Below, piece after piece: positions 34,701-48,249 of a DNA stretch of 64,000 nucleotides. The notes beneath the pieces are model-generated. The model was given only the letters and a program-made list of their open reading frames with translations. It made no database searches and was not told the origin of the DNA. The stretch is from Diaporthe sp. PMI_573. Lineage: Eukaryota; Ascomycota; Sordariomycetes; Diaporthales; Diaporthaceae. The position numbers and the translations under genes were made by a program. The stretch covers positions 1,674,001-1,738,000 of the forward strand of contig JAJTUP010000002.1 in the NCBI GenBank assembly GCA_021399435.1, read 5' to 3'. The first letter of the stretch is position 1, and each line of letters starts with the position of its first letter.

Positions 34701-36207
34701 TGTGGACGTCGGTTTTCTCCAAAGTGGAGGTGCTGTGCTCGATGCCGTCGTCGACTTGCTCGGTTGGGGCCTCGTTCACATCAACCTGACCTGCTGTTTC
34801 CTGTACCTCGGGGGTACCAGTCGCCTGGGCTGCGGCCTTCCTGCGCTGCTTAGGCGAGGCCGCCGGCGTCGGAAGAGAGTTCGCGCGCTTTCTTGTCGCT
34901 CGTGTCGGAGTGTGTGGTTTGTCGGACGTAGGTGTCGGAGGCTCAGCCTTGGCTGCAAGCGGGAATATCATCATGCTCTTTGGTCGTGTGACGGTGTCCA
35001 ACTCCTCTGGCTCGTCTTCTTCTGTTTCCTCGTCGCTGTAATGAACGAGGCCGGGCACCTCGATTTCGTCGATGTCCCTCTCACTCATTGGGAGTGGAAC
35101 AGCTGCAGGCTGCATGTCACCCTCCTCTGCGACGGCCTTGTCTGCCAATGGTTCTTGGGCCTCTCCGGCAGGGGACTCAGGAGCAGACTCTTGTACCGCA
35201 GGGGGCACAGCGCTCTCGGCAGACACGCTGCTCTGTCGGAAATAAAGTATCCTCTCTCGCGACAGAGACTGCGGCGACATCTCAGCTGAACTGTACACAG
35301 GATACCGTATCCGTTTCTTCCAGGCTCTCCACAGTCTGCCCAACGTTCGGTCCAAGGCCACCCTTTCCATGTCGACTTCCTCAACGACAATCCTGTCAAC
35401 AACATCCGAACGGCCCTTGATACCATCATTCTGATCTCTCTCGTAGTTGACGCGCATCCGATGCCAGGCTGCCTGCCCGGCTGAAATGAGCGCCTGCTCT
35501 CCCAAGAACTCGAGAATCGAGGTGAGAAAGATGGCGACCGCGGGGGACACGGCCCCGCTGAGGTTCTCGTCGTCGTCGCTAAGTAGGCCTTCTTCCATGT
35601 GATGATCCTCGTCCTCCTCTTCCATGTCGCCCAAGGACGAATACACCATGCACCTCAACCTGGTTCGTTTCCAGACGAGCTCCAGGTCCCAGTCTCTGGG
35701 CGAGGGCGAGGATTGTGAGTGCAGGAATTCGTCGTCATCGCCTCCACCCAGGTACTCCCGTAGCTCCTCATCCGCGTTGTTGATGGCATCCTTGGCGAGC
35801 TTCGGCTTGAGGACCTCAGTGACGGCGGGCCGGAGGGCTGCCAGGGTCGTCGAGCCAGACCTGGAGAGGAAGTTGAAGAGGAGATGGTCGAGGAAGCCAT
35901 TGACTAGACGCAGGGCGGCGAGGGAGACCAGGACGGTCTCTCCGGAGGGCTGGAAGCCATGCTGGTCGTACCAGGTGTCGGCGTGGCTGTCATGGTCGTT
36001 GGTGACGATCTGGGAGGCGGCGGAGGCAGCAATGAAGGCAGCCTCTGGCGACGCGGACAAGGGGGGCGACATGACGCTCATGGCGGCGGTCGAGGGCCTG
36101 TCGCTCGAGATGCTATGTGTTCTTGACCTGGAAGAGCCAGGTCTCTGGAAGGTGGAGGTCATCTCGGGTGAGGATCGGGACATGCCAGTCTCAAATGGGG
36201 AGGCCAT
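31785..36207 (-). CDS. Large disordered protein with histone-fold-like N-terminus
   Basis: Two exons, 36207-33361 and 33308-31785, with a 52-bp intron (GTAATG donor, GTGCTAATG branch, TGCAG acceptor), give 1456 residues. I recognise it as a type of large protein conserved in filamentous ascomycetes, but know no established function. Residues about 90-155 form a helical block (LRLVNGFLDHLLFNFL then ALRPAVTEVLKPKLAKDAI). An acidic stretch follows (195-217), then a helix at 219-250 (AVAIFLTSILEFLGEQALI) that resembles histone H2A helix 2. This suggests a histone fold with an acidic insertion. A basic patch around 436-457 could be a nuclear signal. Residues 531-556 are an Ala/Gly-rich hydrophobic run. 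The C-terminal third is disordered, with four copies of an (A/I/M)DF(I/L)-x-x-x-PP-like motif, one NPF motif (1215-1217) and a basic RRKK end. The gene is certain; its role is unknown. Confidence 0.85.
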
Positions 36208-39200
36208 GTTGGATACTATTGCTCAAGCGAGAGCGCAAAGGGCATGCTCGGGCGAGAAGGTATGGGGCTGACCATTAACAGCCGGGTCTAACGTCCCACA
36301 AGGCTGTACTTGACGGCTCGGCAGCGCACCGTAGTCGCGGGGCCGCCAAGGATGGCGAACAATGCAAACGGAAGTGATTGATGGCCAATGGGTGAACGAA
36401 GCGGTCGGTGCGGGCGTCTGGGGCGATTGAAGGGCGTTTGTAGGCGGAGGGTGACCGGATAAGCTGGTCGGCGCAAATGTGGGTGTTAAAAGAATGCGAC
36501 GGGCACACGGCAAGCTGCCTGGGAATATTAGTGCTGTGCAAGGTGAGCCGGCGTACTGAAACAAATAGGAGCAGGGAATGGCTGGGCAGCGAGAATCGGG
36601 GCTTGTGTGTGATCAGCAACGAAACTGGGATTTGGGGTTGTCCTGGTCGTCCTGGTCTTCATGCAGAGAAGGGTTGCACTGCAGAAGCCTCTGCCTAGTG
36701 GTTCTCGTCCTCGCGTCTTGTAGAGCTGTACCGGCTGTGTGCTGCGCCCGAAGGGATGAAAGGATACTGTGGGAGAGGTGATATGACGGCAGAGGCAGAA
36801 TCTGGATTTCCATAATTAGGAACAGATGGGGGCGGGAAGTTCCTGCTTGTATGTGTGTATGTTTGTATGCAGATGTGTTGGTGTATGTGGGTGGGCAGGG
36901 TGTGCCGCAATGGTAGAGGGGGGGTGGGGCGGGGTGGCAGGGTGGGTGGTGGCGGAGGATGAGGCAGGATTGCACGCTGACGAGCGGCGCGGAGGAGCGG
37001 CAGGTGCATGTGCAGGAGGAGCGCAGGAGACGATGGATTAGGGCGAGAGAGAGAGGGAGAGGGAGGCAGCAAGTAGCAGCGGCGAATGAGAGCAGAGCAA
37101 GGCACAAGGACGGTTGCAGCGATGGTTTTCTTCCGTCGCAAGCAGGATGCCGTTCAGGAACGGGGCACCCAGTCGGACTCGACTCCCTCCTGTTGGATGG
37201 GCTGCTCGGCACCCCGGGGACACTGTTCGGGGTCGGTTGCTGGCTTTGGGTCGGGTCGAGTCGAGCCGGGTTGAGGCCGATTCGGGGGATTTCTTCCATC
37301 AGCCTCGACTGTCGACTCTGACCCGGGCTTTGAACTGATGGGGCGTGACCTGCCTCGTTGGATGCTGACACGGAGAGTTTGGAGCTGCGCCAAGGACGAG
37401 GTACCGTCTGCTCTCCTTATCCATATCCACCGAAAGCAGCGAGCGCCGGACCGCGGCTGGGCACATGGCGAGCAAGGCCCTTTGGAGTGTCGCTTCTGAG
37501 TCCAAGACGAACTGAAATCCCCGACCATAACCCATCGAACTGCCTCCAGGAGGCTTCAAGTGTGCAACAGCGGCATTCCGCCCGGGAAGGGAAGGGAAGT
37601 TTGTGTGGACGAGGAGGCAGGCATCACGACGTGACATCGGACGGGGGACAGAACCCAAGCACTGGATGCTTACCTGTTCAGGAGGGAGCCCAGGATCGTG
37701 TCGTGCGGCACCCGAACAGAGCTTGAGCTTAACAATAATCCAGGTTTCTTGCTGTAGGATATAGAGTTCAAGGAGGCGAGACCAAGCGGCTCCAAGGTCG
37801 TTGTAGATATTGGATGAGTGCTGGAGGAAACCAGAAAGGGCACGGTAGAAGGAAGGATGGGCGGCCGTCAGGGTCGGATGGAGGTGTGGCGGCGTGCCCA
37901 CAGGAAGCAGAAAGGGACCAGACTGCCAAGGCGACCGAGAGGAAGAAAGAAAGAAAATGTGACGGTCACGTATGCGCCTTCTTTCTCAAACCCGTGACAA
38001 GAAGAAGGTTGTGACGGCCCAACAGACGGCGAGGGAGAAACATGCGGTGTTGCACCGTGTTGGTGTTGTGTGGTCAGGACAGGATTGGATTGAACAGAAT
38101 CAAAGTGATTGACTGAATGAAGGACCGATCGACTACCTAGGTATTGACTAGCTGACTGACTGCCTGACTGACTGACGACCAACTTGCCTCTGTGGAGCAG
38201 TCAAGGGTATTGATCAGAGACGATTCGGATGGAGACCACCTCCCACCCCACCTGGGCATCTGTTTCCTTATCCTACCCTGCTTGGTCCTAACTACCTACC
38301 TAGGTAACTAGATCATAACGGTACTGGCCCATAGAACTTGGGCCAGGACCTCCATTGATCAACACACACACACACACACACACACACACTGGACTCGCGT
38401 GGTTCTGGGGCAGGTGGCCTCGCTCTGATACCATCTCCGGAGTTAGTGTACACAGTAGCAATCTACCATGAACGTGGCAGATGTGCAAGTGGGGCCTGTG
38501 CAATACCACTCCCACAGCATAGGAGCGGGCCTGTGGGCCTGTCCAATCCTCCACATCTCCTTTCAATCTTGCCTCTCCCCTTCCAATGCGACCCTGCAAC
38601 TCGTCCTCATCATCGCCCATGCTGCCCTGCTGCCATGCTGCCAATCACCTGACCTGCAGATACTCCTGCAGCTGGTCCTGCAAGCTGCACCTGCATCCCA
38701 TCATCATCACCAGCCCGGCTGCGGCACTGCTATGTAGCAACCTCAACCAACATCTTCTTCAGCCGGCGAGGCCAAGCAGCAAAAGGAACCTGACAAGCAC
38801 CCTAGAAACGGCACTTGCACCTGGTCCCCGTGCCGCCTGCTCAGTTTCTCGCCAAAAAAAAAAAGATAACAAATCACCCAAACTAACCACGCTGTTGCTG
38901 TCAACCACGCTTTTCGACCTTGACTAGCACACGCCTCTATTTTGGATTTCAACACTTCGGACTTCGTTTCTGCACCCAGGAAAAGGGGAATTGCCCGGCC
39001 AGACCGGGGGCCTCCCTGTTGACGCCTGTGGGCCGGACCCATCCTCAACTGAGACATGCTACAGAGGTGGACCGCTTGACCCAAAGCAGCTCCTGGGCAC
39101 TACCACTACTGGTCCAAGTACTCTCCACCTGGGGCTAATGCCCTCTCGGCCTGGGCAGGCGCGCAGACAACCAGACAACCAGGCAGACCCGCGTTGCCGT

Positions 39201-42200
39201 TGTCCCCGTCCCCGGCTGTGTCGTAACATGTGTGGATGTGTTTTTGGCCATCTCAGATCCCGGAACTGCTGCCCTACCCGACTACGATCGAGCCGTGCTA
39301 TGCGACGCAAAGGTGACAGACAAGGCGAGTCGACCTGTGACGATGGTTCCAACAGCCAGGTACAGACTTCAAAGCATGCCGGCTCAAAGCGGCTTCAGAC
39401 AACACAGCTCCCTCCAGCCAACCCAACTGGGGTGCAATCAGGCCTTGGGAAAAGGGGCCCGCCGCCATTGTCATGACCGGTGCCAAAGCCTGCATATTTA
39501 GCGGCCAGCGGCCCCATGGGTACCGTCCCGGCATGCGATCCAGCGACGGGTCTGCTGCAAGGTACCGGAGCAAAACGGGTAGTTCCCCAATAATTCCAAA
39601 GCACGAGTGAGCCTAGTCTTATTCTCGACCGTGCTCGACTCTGCCGGTGGCGGGGCTGGGCCAGCAGACATCAGAGCATCAACAGCAACAACCTCTTGTC
39701 CGCACCAATACTATGTGCAGCTCAGGTCTCATTGCAATTTCTTGCCTCACGGAAACACCCTGTCGGCGGGTGAGGACCGCACACATTGACGAGTCTGATG
39801 TTGGGGATCTTCGGATCTTCTGCCGCAGGACCTCCCAAGAGATCTACTGCCTGTGCAGTCCCGATCATTTTGGCACAGACGCTGCGCGCCACCTGATTGG
39901 GGCTGCACCTCACCTTCGAAAGGCTCGTGCGATGGGGTTTTTTTCTCAGCAATACACGGTGGGCGGCTGCTCCGTAACCTCGCAGGCGCCAAATGGTGAG
40001 CTGCACTGCACCTGGGAAATGTATTTACAGGCTTGGCATGTGAATACGACTTGTAGGTGATAGTCGCTGCGAGTCATCATTTATGACGAGATGAATTGAC
40101 CGGGCGCAGAGGCTTGCGAGTGGTCAAAGCACCTGCCTGCTGCTTCCAGCAGGTCAACGCAACGTCGCACGTCCCTTCGAACAGTACCCTTGGCGATCTG
40201 CGTTCGCCAAATGTCGTGGTCGGATTTCGCAGTGCAGCATTTCATGGCCGAGGACTGGGTCGCCAAATGACAGGGCCATAGGCACAACCTTGCTTGAATC
40301 GACGCACTGAACTTGGACGACGCACACCGGTCTCGAGACTTTTATTGCAAGGGCCAAGTCGGCCCTTGGTACACACACAGGAGATGGACGGATGCGGATC
40401 TTCTTGGAGACGAGACCTCAGAACCGCTTAGCTTCCTTCCTAATGTCGCAACTTGGTTGGGAGGGTGAAGACTAGTCTGCCACTTTGACCAGTCTGCTTG
40501 CGCTTGGGTCGTGTGCAAACCGAACCCAACAGGCTGGAAAGCTATTTGCCACTAGGTTTGACAAATGAGCAATGGACACGAGCGAACCTTAAAAGTACTG
40601 TCAACTGAACCTCACAGAAGACCGGTCCCAGATGCAACCTCGAGTGAACCCGTTTATTCGCGACAGGCTCACGACGCAAGATCGCAGGCGAAGAACCTAT
40701 ATTCCTTCGGCATATAGCGACTATACTGGTACAGAAAGCCGCATCTTGTCACCGATTGGCCACTTGCCACCCACAATCCATCTCAAGGCTTGCAGGGCTT
40801 ACGGAGGGATGCGCTTTCGATCTGCGACACAGGACAAAAATCACAGCTCCCACTTAGCAATTAAGAACAGCTCCCGCCTTTGTTGCAGATCGTCGGACGC
40901 AGCCTGGGAAATTCCGTTAGCCTGCTGACGGCAGGATCGTCAGCCTTGTCACTGAGTCCCTCTTCTAAGTCCTGGGACCCACACCCGCTTCGGTCACTAG
41001 CACCTTGGCACTACTGCAGCCGTCTTCCGGCACGCATACAATGGGAAATTGCCACCAAGACGGGAAACGTATCTTCGATTGCCTGTGCCTCGCTTTTGCT
41101 CGGAATCTAGTAAACAGCATCAGTATCAGCATCAGTATCGGAGGAGCCTGGGGCAGGCGAAAACACCTGTGCCGCTACTGTTCTTGTCTCAGGTGCGATT
41201 TCCGGGTAAGCCGCACGGGTCAACGGCATCCGCCCATTGGAGACGTTGCGTGGAGCACTACTCAACCGGTATCTCAAGGTCACATTCGGCCTGGATGTGT
41301 TTGGACCGGCGACCTTGACTGCCCCTTGTTTTGCGCTCCTGGTGGCTGCGTCAAATATTCCGAACTGTCTGTCTCTGAGCAAGGCGAGACCGACAGCACT
41401 GCAGCCGACAAGTGCCGGCCTGGTTACGCAAGAAACGGGCGGGCGTTGTCTGCCAAATGGCGGGATATCCGCGAAAAAAAATCTTGAGAGTGTTCACTGC
41501 GCTTTCAAGGCGCGGCTCAGTACTGCGTGAATCGGTATCGGTCATTCTAGGTGTTGCAGTCCATCATCAAACTATCTCACCTCTCGTCAGAACTGAGGGC
41601 TGAACTCTGTCATACAGTCAAAATATAATCCATACGCGTATATTGCTCACATGTCATTTCACTATTTAAGGAATCCTCACCGCATATCGGTCCGTCTGCT
41701 GCACAAAAGGCCCCCAAAGGAAAAAGGATTGAATAGGATCTCTGGGTCCGAGTGGACGTTAGCCCACTTTTCCTCGCCCCGTCTCCTATGCTCGCGTTCT
41801 ACCGCCTGTTGGTGCTGCGGTCTGGCAACGCAGGCAGCCTGGCTGCCTTGTGTTCCCGTGACGTGCTGTCCACCCGCAGCAGGGTGAGAGCTGGCCGCCT
41901 ACTTGCCGCGCCGCATGTGGCTGGCTTTGACCGGCCTGCGAGAAAGCAAAACTCACGGCATGTTTTTTCCCCCCCGAGCCGTTTGATTTGACGGGGAACC
42001 GGTGTCTTTCAGAGCACAAAAAGTCGAGGGGATCAGCGGCTCAGCTCACGTGGTGCTGGGACTTGACAGGCAGCTGAATCCTGCGCTTCGGGCATGGGCG
42101 CAACGGCAAGGGCTGCGGCACAAGGCACGCAAGAGCAGTTATCGGTACTGCTTGCGCGCCTCTCAAAAGACACCGGAGATACGCAAGGCGCAGAGCAAAC

Positions 42201-43894
42201 GTGGACCTCTTCATATGGCCGTTAATAGCCTGGTGCAAAACGCAGCCTGTTCTGGTGTTCTAATCAGGGACATCATCGTGCGTCTTTTCGAATTGGCAGA
42301 ACCTACCGATATCACCTTATTCAGCTGGAAGCCAGAAAGTCAGGCGAAGAGGCTGGAGCTCTGCTGATGGTGATACATGTACCGCGCGACTGCGCCTCCC
42401 AACCTATGATTGGCCTTACTACTCATTCCTCGGGCTCTTGACCGGTTCTGCCGAGCTGTGTTGTTGGGAAGCGACGGGGTGAGTAAGCTCCATTAACTTA
42501 TCCACCTTACCACTGGGTTCATAATTTGCTACCCCTCGCCGGAACAGACCTTCTAGGTCAAGTCAGCATATCGTCAGGCAACTGCTGGTTGCGATGCCGT
42601 TGGTGCATCGCAAGCAGGCAGTCAGTCAGCCAGTCACGGGCTCTCCGCCATGCGAGTCACCGTCTCCTGGGAAGACGCAAAGAGGGCCAGCACCAGGGCA
42701 GTGGTGGACATGATCCGGTGTTTGTAACCCACACGCACAGTAGACACAACAGGGTCAGGTTGTAACGCCGTGGTAAGTACCACAGATACTGCATGCAGGG
42801 CGGAGAGCGTTTGGCCTCGCCATCACTGGCCGTTTGAATTCCTTCTTCCGCCATTGCCTAGTTGCGCTTGCCCGCCCGGCCGAGGCACAGTGTTCCTCTA
42901 ATCGACGGTGGCATACATCCGAAACAATCATAATATGTTTCAATGCTGGAGGTCTACAGGCACAGCGGGAGTTCGTTCTAAAACGTGTGGATAGGAGTGA
43001 TATATGCGCGCTTTTTGCCTGACGGCCCCTACATATCACCAAAAGGCCGGCAATGTGAGCTGCAACATTTGTACCTTCACCGGGAAAAGGGTTTATGTAT
43101 CTGCAAACCCCTTCAGGGAGCTGTCTAGATCTCAATTATGGACTACAGCGGCTGTCTCTTCGAGCCTGCTGACAATAACTATGTACATGCCATGTCCCTA
43201 CACGCACCGATGACCTTCAATAGCAAGATAGCCCCAGGAAAGTTTTCTAGTCCCACAAGTGCTTGGCCGTATTGCCATGTGCCCCGCTGCCATAGTGATG
43301 CCCCTTTAACCTCAGACCGTACGTGATGTCTCATCTGGCCAGATGATGACACCTGGGCGCCCCACAGAGCCAATAATCATTCCAAATCCCGAAAACCTCT
43401 CGAAGCACGCGAGACGCGTGAAATTCTGTAGCGCACTCTGATCAACGCAGACCAACACACACTAGACTGTGCGATTTGTGCAATATGACGAGGATATCGA
43501 GTACTGTATTCGAATAGCGAACGTGCTTGACAAATGCTTAGAACAAAGGGAAAGCACGTTTCGGTCATTGAGTTGGTTGAAAGGAATGTCGTGACATGAT
43601 ATCATCATCTCATGGGTCGTAAAAAATTCGGTCGATAATGCCGAAGATGTGGGAATGCGTGCTGTGCTCCCGCGTTCCTAGTATTCCTTCGAGCTGCGCC
43701 ATGGCAAAATGATTCCCAGCCCCAGCAGGTGAATATCCAGCCAGAACGCCTATAGAATTCAAGGGACAAAGACTCAGCGGTCCGTGTCCAGATCGTTTAT
43801 GCCTCACCGAGAGGCCCTATCCAGATAGGTCGATCAAAATGTTTCCACGATATGTGGCGTTGGAAGCGAGTATTCCCCAAATGGTGATGTATGT
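36208..43894. other. 7.7-kb spacer upstream of the histone-fold-like gene
   Basis: No recognisable gene. The left part (to roughly 37.1 kb) is the probable promoter and leader of the minus-strand gene ending at 36207, with purine-rich plus-strand tracts. A (CA)n repeat lies at 38361-38389. A TGAC-type short repeat lies near 38150-38176, beside TAGGTA-containing sequence. Frames of up to 200 codons (37299-37901, minus) show no family motif. The right end includes the 3' flank of WEE1. Confidence 0.5.
38361..38389. repeat. (CA)n dinucleotide repeat
   Basis: A perfect run of about fourteen CA units in intergenic DNA. Confidence 0.9.
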
Positions 43895-46800
43895 TTAGGC
43901 ATCCGTCATCACCGTGTCACTCTGGTTGTCATCCTCATCATCCTCTTGAGGACCCCAGTTGCCCTCAAAGACGGTAGCACCAGCACGGCGGTGAGTAGTG
44001 ACCCATCTGACAGACTCCACGTCCAGCACCTGGTGAATAGAAGGGCGTTGGGAGGGCTCTGGGGCGAGCATCCACTGGACGATGTTATCGAGCGAGTCAA
44101 CATGTCCCGAGTCGACCATGAAATGGGGAGGGTGCTCAAGCTCGACACGCCTTGGAGTGCCAAACAGATTGCTGGCGTCATGGGTAGATGAGGTCGTGAA
44201 GTCAAAAGGGAAATTTTGCGAGCGTGCCTCGCCGGTAGTGTGTTCATCTTGAGGGAGCGGAGAGACTCCAGTCGTGGTGTCAAGGTCCCCAACGATGGGC
44301 ATTCCTGTCGCATCTCGGACTAGAGCATCGGCTTCGCTCCCAGTCAGAGGACCCGTTGGGACAGCAGAGAAGTTGCCTTCGCGCAATGCTAGCCAGTGAG
44401 GCCCATTGTCGGGAAGCCAAACGTTGCTGGCGATCTCAAACATGATCAAGCCAAGCGCGAAAACGTCGGCAGGCTTGTCGTATTTGCCCTGCAGGATCTC
44501 CGGGGCGATGTAGCGTCGATCCCCTTCACCTTCAATGCCACGAGCTGCTGGCCAGGTAGTCGCCAAGCCAAAGTCCCCAATTTTGAGGCTACCTTCGTAG
44601 TTGATTAAAATGTTTGCCGGCTTGATATCGAGGTGAATGAGACCAGCTTCGTGGATGCTTTGAAGACCCTGTGCATTTTGTCAGTGGCTAGTACACCCTG
44701 GACTCGGACGCTTCAAACTACTCACCATGCTGGCCTCGACCAAGATCTTCCAGATTCTGAAGTCATCCAGGCGGCCTGCAGAGCCGACGTTGCCTAGAAA
44801 CTCAGAAAGGCTACCTTCCTCGCAATATTCTGTTTGGATGTAAAGATGGAATTGCTTCTCCCAGCTTTCGACGTACTGCAGCACATGGGGATAGCCTCGA
44901 AGTGACTTCAGTATGTTCACTTCCCTGAGCTTAGACTCGCGATCTTTTGCACCGAAGAAAGGAAGGCGGGTTTTCTTCACAGCGAACACGCGTGCCTGCG
45001 ACGGCGTTGGGGGTGTACCAGGTGTGCCGCTTACGGAACCCAAAGTCTTCTGTTCACTGGTCTCTGTGGCCTTGAAGACCTGGGAAAACTCGCCCTTTCC
45101 AATGAGTTCAACGTGGTCAAAAAGAGAGTTGAGAACCATGTCAACATCACTTGGGCCTTGGCCGTTGATAGGTGTAATGCTCATCCGACGGTCAGCGAAG
45201 CCGAAGTGATCGACCTGTCTTGAGGTCGGAGTTGCTGGTGGGAATGATCCAAAGGTCGTATTACCCGGTGCTTCATGGTTAGATATGGAGAGAGAGCTGG
45301 GGTCCGGAGGCACGAGGTTGCTGTTGCTGCACGGAGTCTTGGGAGAACTGGCTCTGAGGCTATCCAGGGGCCCCAATGGGCTTGCTGTAATCACGTAGGT
45401 TGTTTCAGCAAACTCAACTTTCTTCTGACTTGAGAGATTCGGGGTGGTAGAACGAAGCTTGAGCGGCTTGGGGGTTGGATGGGAGCCTCGCCGTGCTCGA
45501 GAATCCCCGAAAGAGAGAAAGGATTCTGAGAATGGCGAAGACAGATCGCCTTCAGGCGCAGCAGTGGTATTGGCTGGCCTGCAGGACTTTCGATCGGCAT
45601 TACCCGGAGCTGTTGCGCTCTTCTTGAAAGGTGCCAACTTACACATTGGGTCGGGCGTTGGGCGACGATCACGGAAGCCAACGGCAGAAACTGGAGCTGG
45701 CATTGTCCTCGCAAAAGGGGTCTCGCCAACTGCACCGACTGACCTGGAATTTCCCAGGCTCCTAAACAGGACCGACTTTGTTGGCGTAGGAGGGAACTCA
45801 ATATCAGCAAAGCTCTGGGGATCGATGTCCGAGTCGAAGTTAAAGATGCTGCCCTTGCGAGTATGGCCTGATTGGAGAGGCCTGAACAGACTGGCCACCT
45901 TATCAGGTTCGCCGAGAACGAAGTTGTTATCTTTACGGCCCGGGGCGAAAGGACTGGAGGGCGATCCGAAAGAGTGACGATGGCGTCCCTTGCCGCCGCC
46001 AGACGAAGGTGGATATGTATTTGAAGGGTAGATCGGCTTTTTGCATGGGGTGTCGGGCATGACTGCTTTCGATCCACCAAATGAAGGCTCCTTTTCTGGA
46101 TTGCGATTCACCTTTGAGATCAAACCCGTCGACTTGAAAGCATCCTGGAGCGGTCTCGCCGACTTGTAGGCTGGCGTCGCTGTATTCCTGTTACCACCAT
46201 CGTGTGCGGGCCGCGCCCCGAGGGGGAGGGACTTCGCGAACGGGTGGGCTCTCGGCTTGTCGAACTGAACGGGAACATGAGTGGGAGAGTCGTCTGCAAT
46301 ACTCGAGTTCGAAGAAGAGGTTGTGAGTGATCGCGACAAGGGGTGCGGCTGGGGCGGAGCATTGCTTCGGTCTAGCATGTGCAGTGACGGGTTCGGCAAG
46401 GGTGGCTGCGTGGAAAACGGGCTGTCGCGGGACAAGGCTGGTTGTACAAATTGATCGAGGGACACGCGCGGTCTGTTCCGGGCGTTTGGAGTTGACGTTT
46501 CAGCGCCAATTTGCGCCAGGTGCTTTTCGCCCTGACGTCGCCCCCAGGACGATCTATCATCTTGCCTTTGCTGAAGAGTTGACTTGCGCAACGAGTCGGA
46601 ACGGCGAGGCATCGCGGCTGGCGTCGGCGAGGCCAAATTGTCGCGAAATATCGAGGTTCCGTTGCCCAACTCGTATTCCTTGTTTCGATCTTCGTGGATC
46701 TCGAAACACTGAGGCGTGGGCGAGGAAGCGTCGAATATGTCTGAACCCTCTGTGGGAAAGTTTGAAATTCCGTGCAGACTGCGACGCTTCGCAACCGGAT

Positions 46801-47509
46801 TGTCAACATGTGCCTGATCGGGATTCATAACCGCATCGCTGCGCTTCAATGGACTGATTGAGTTCGAGGGTATTGTGTCGGTCTTGAAATCGAACAGGCG
46901 CGGGAAGGTGTTCTTGGACGCGCCAGACACGTCGAGATGCATGGAGTGGCGCGAGTGGTGCTTCTCAGAGCTCTTGCGCGAAGTGGGGCTCAGTGTCATC
47001 GGGAGGTTGCCAAAGAGGTCGTTTTCCTGGCCCGTCAAAGGGTCCGCGGCGGGCGGTGAAGACGAGAGGGTTGAGTTTCCAGAATCTGTCGTGTTGCTCA
47101 AGGCTCGCTTGATCGGGCTCTTGGGGGAAACGCGATGAGCTCGGGAGATGGGTTTGGCTGATGCGGCCTTCGGTTTGCCAGAGCGCAGGGAGAGCTTTAC
47201 ACCAGCTCGAAAAGGGGTTGCAAGGTTGGACTGCGAGTATTGATGCGACAGGTGAGGAGCAGACGCTGGTGGCATAGGTCGTTGAATCACGCGACAAGGA
47301 GATGGTGAATTCGGAGATGAGAGGGAGCCGTCGGAGCTCTGAGATGCTGCCCTCACAAGATTGAATTTTGAAGGTGAGCGGGAGATGGAGCGTCTCAACG
47401 AGCGCACCGCAGCAGTGACATCGACGTGATGGACACTGTTTGGCGAAGGGAGTGTAAGAGTGCCGCCGCTGCCGTTGGAATACGACATGACTTTCGATGT
47501 GGATGTCAA
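43895..47509 (-). CDS. wee1: Wee1-type mitosis-inhibitor protein kinase
   Basis: Delays mitotic entry by phosphorylating the inhibitory tyrosine of Cdk1/Cdc2 (Tyr15 in fission yeast); it is the counterpart of Aspergillus nidulans AnkA and yeast Swe1, acting in the nucleus. Two exons, 47509-44726 and 44668-43895, with a 57-bp intron (GTGAGT donor, CACAG acceptor), give 1185 residues. The first 790 residues are disordered and rich in Ser/Thr-Pro sites. The kinase domain starts near 797: glycine loop GKGEFS, Lys845 in AVKK, hinge EYCEEGS, catalytic HLDIKPAN (Asp942) and DFG (Asp960). The HLD variant of HRD and the PEILQGKYDKPADVFALGL segment are typical of Wee1. A Thr-Pro-rich insert (GTPGTPPTP) lies between the glycine loop and Lys845. 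The first ATG is used here; an in-frame ATG at 47488 is an equally good start. Confidence 0.95.
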
Positions 47510-48212
47510 AGATGGAGTTTCTAGGCTTGGTCGCAGCAGGGAGTATCAGTAACGCGCCGTAAAGAGCACGCACTTCCGGTCTGTGGTGGTTGATCTCTAG
47601 GCGGCAGTGATGGGACAGGCAGAAACCAAAAGCTCAGGCAACAGCATGAACAGGACAAGAAGGCAGCAAGTCGGCCAGTATGGTGAAGGGAGGGTCAGAA
47701 CGATGAGGCCAGTCGGACTCGGACCATTTCGAAGATGCTCAACAACTCCTGACCCCGGTGGCGATATTTCGATGACTGCTGACAAAGTAAAGCACTCTGC
47801 GTGCCGTAAACGGATGACGAGGAGGCAGGTTCGGCGTGATTCGACACAGATGGTGGAGGCGGCAGTCAAGACAGAAAATAATGAGATTCCGTTTTAGCCT
47901 GGCTGCTTGCGATCAGGATCACAGCCTGGCTCAGGGTCCAAATGGGGGTGGTGTTGGACGCGCCGAGATGCGACTTCAAGGGATGTTGTGGTAGGGTGTA
48001 AGGATGGCAACACTGCTGGTGTCTGTTGGAGCAGTGGCGAGTCACGACAAGAGGTTTCTTTTCCACTTCTCGCGTCAGTCCAAGTAAGGCCTTGGCGGTA
48101 GGAGATGGAAAAAGCACGTCACAGGTGTCTGTGCCGCAGGAGGAGCGTCCGTGATCGCGATCGAGATGAGATGGGTTGGAGGTGTGGTGCGCAGGTAGGG
48201 GGAGTGATGGGT

Positions 48213-48249
48213 GTATGGATGGATGGATGGATGGATGGACGGACGGATC
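48213..48249. repeat. (GGAT)n tetranucleotide repeat
   Basis: About seven tandem ATGG/GGAT units pass into two GGAC units. Confidence 0.9.

Noticed and set aside
34471..35289. 272-codon plus-strand frame
   Set aside because: Antisense shadow of the large minus-strand gene, whose frame is far longer and coding-like.
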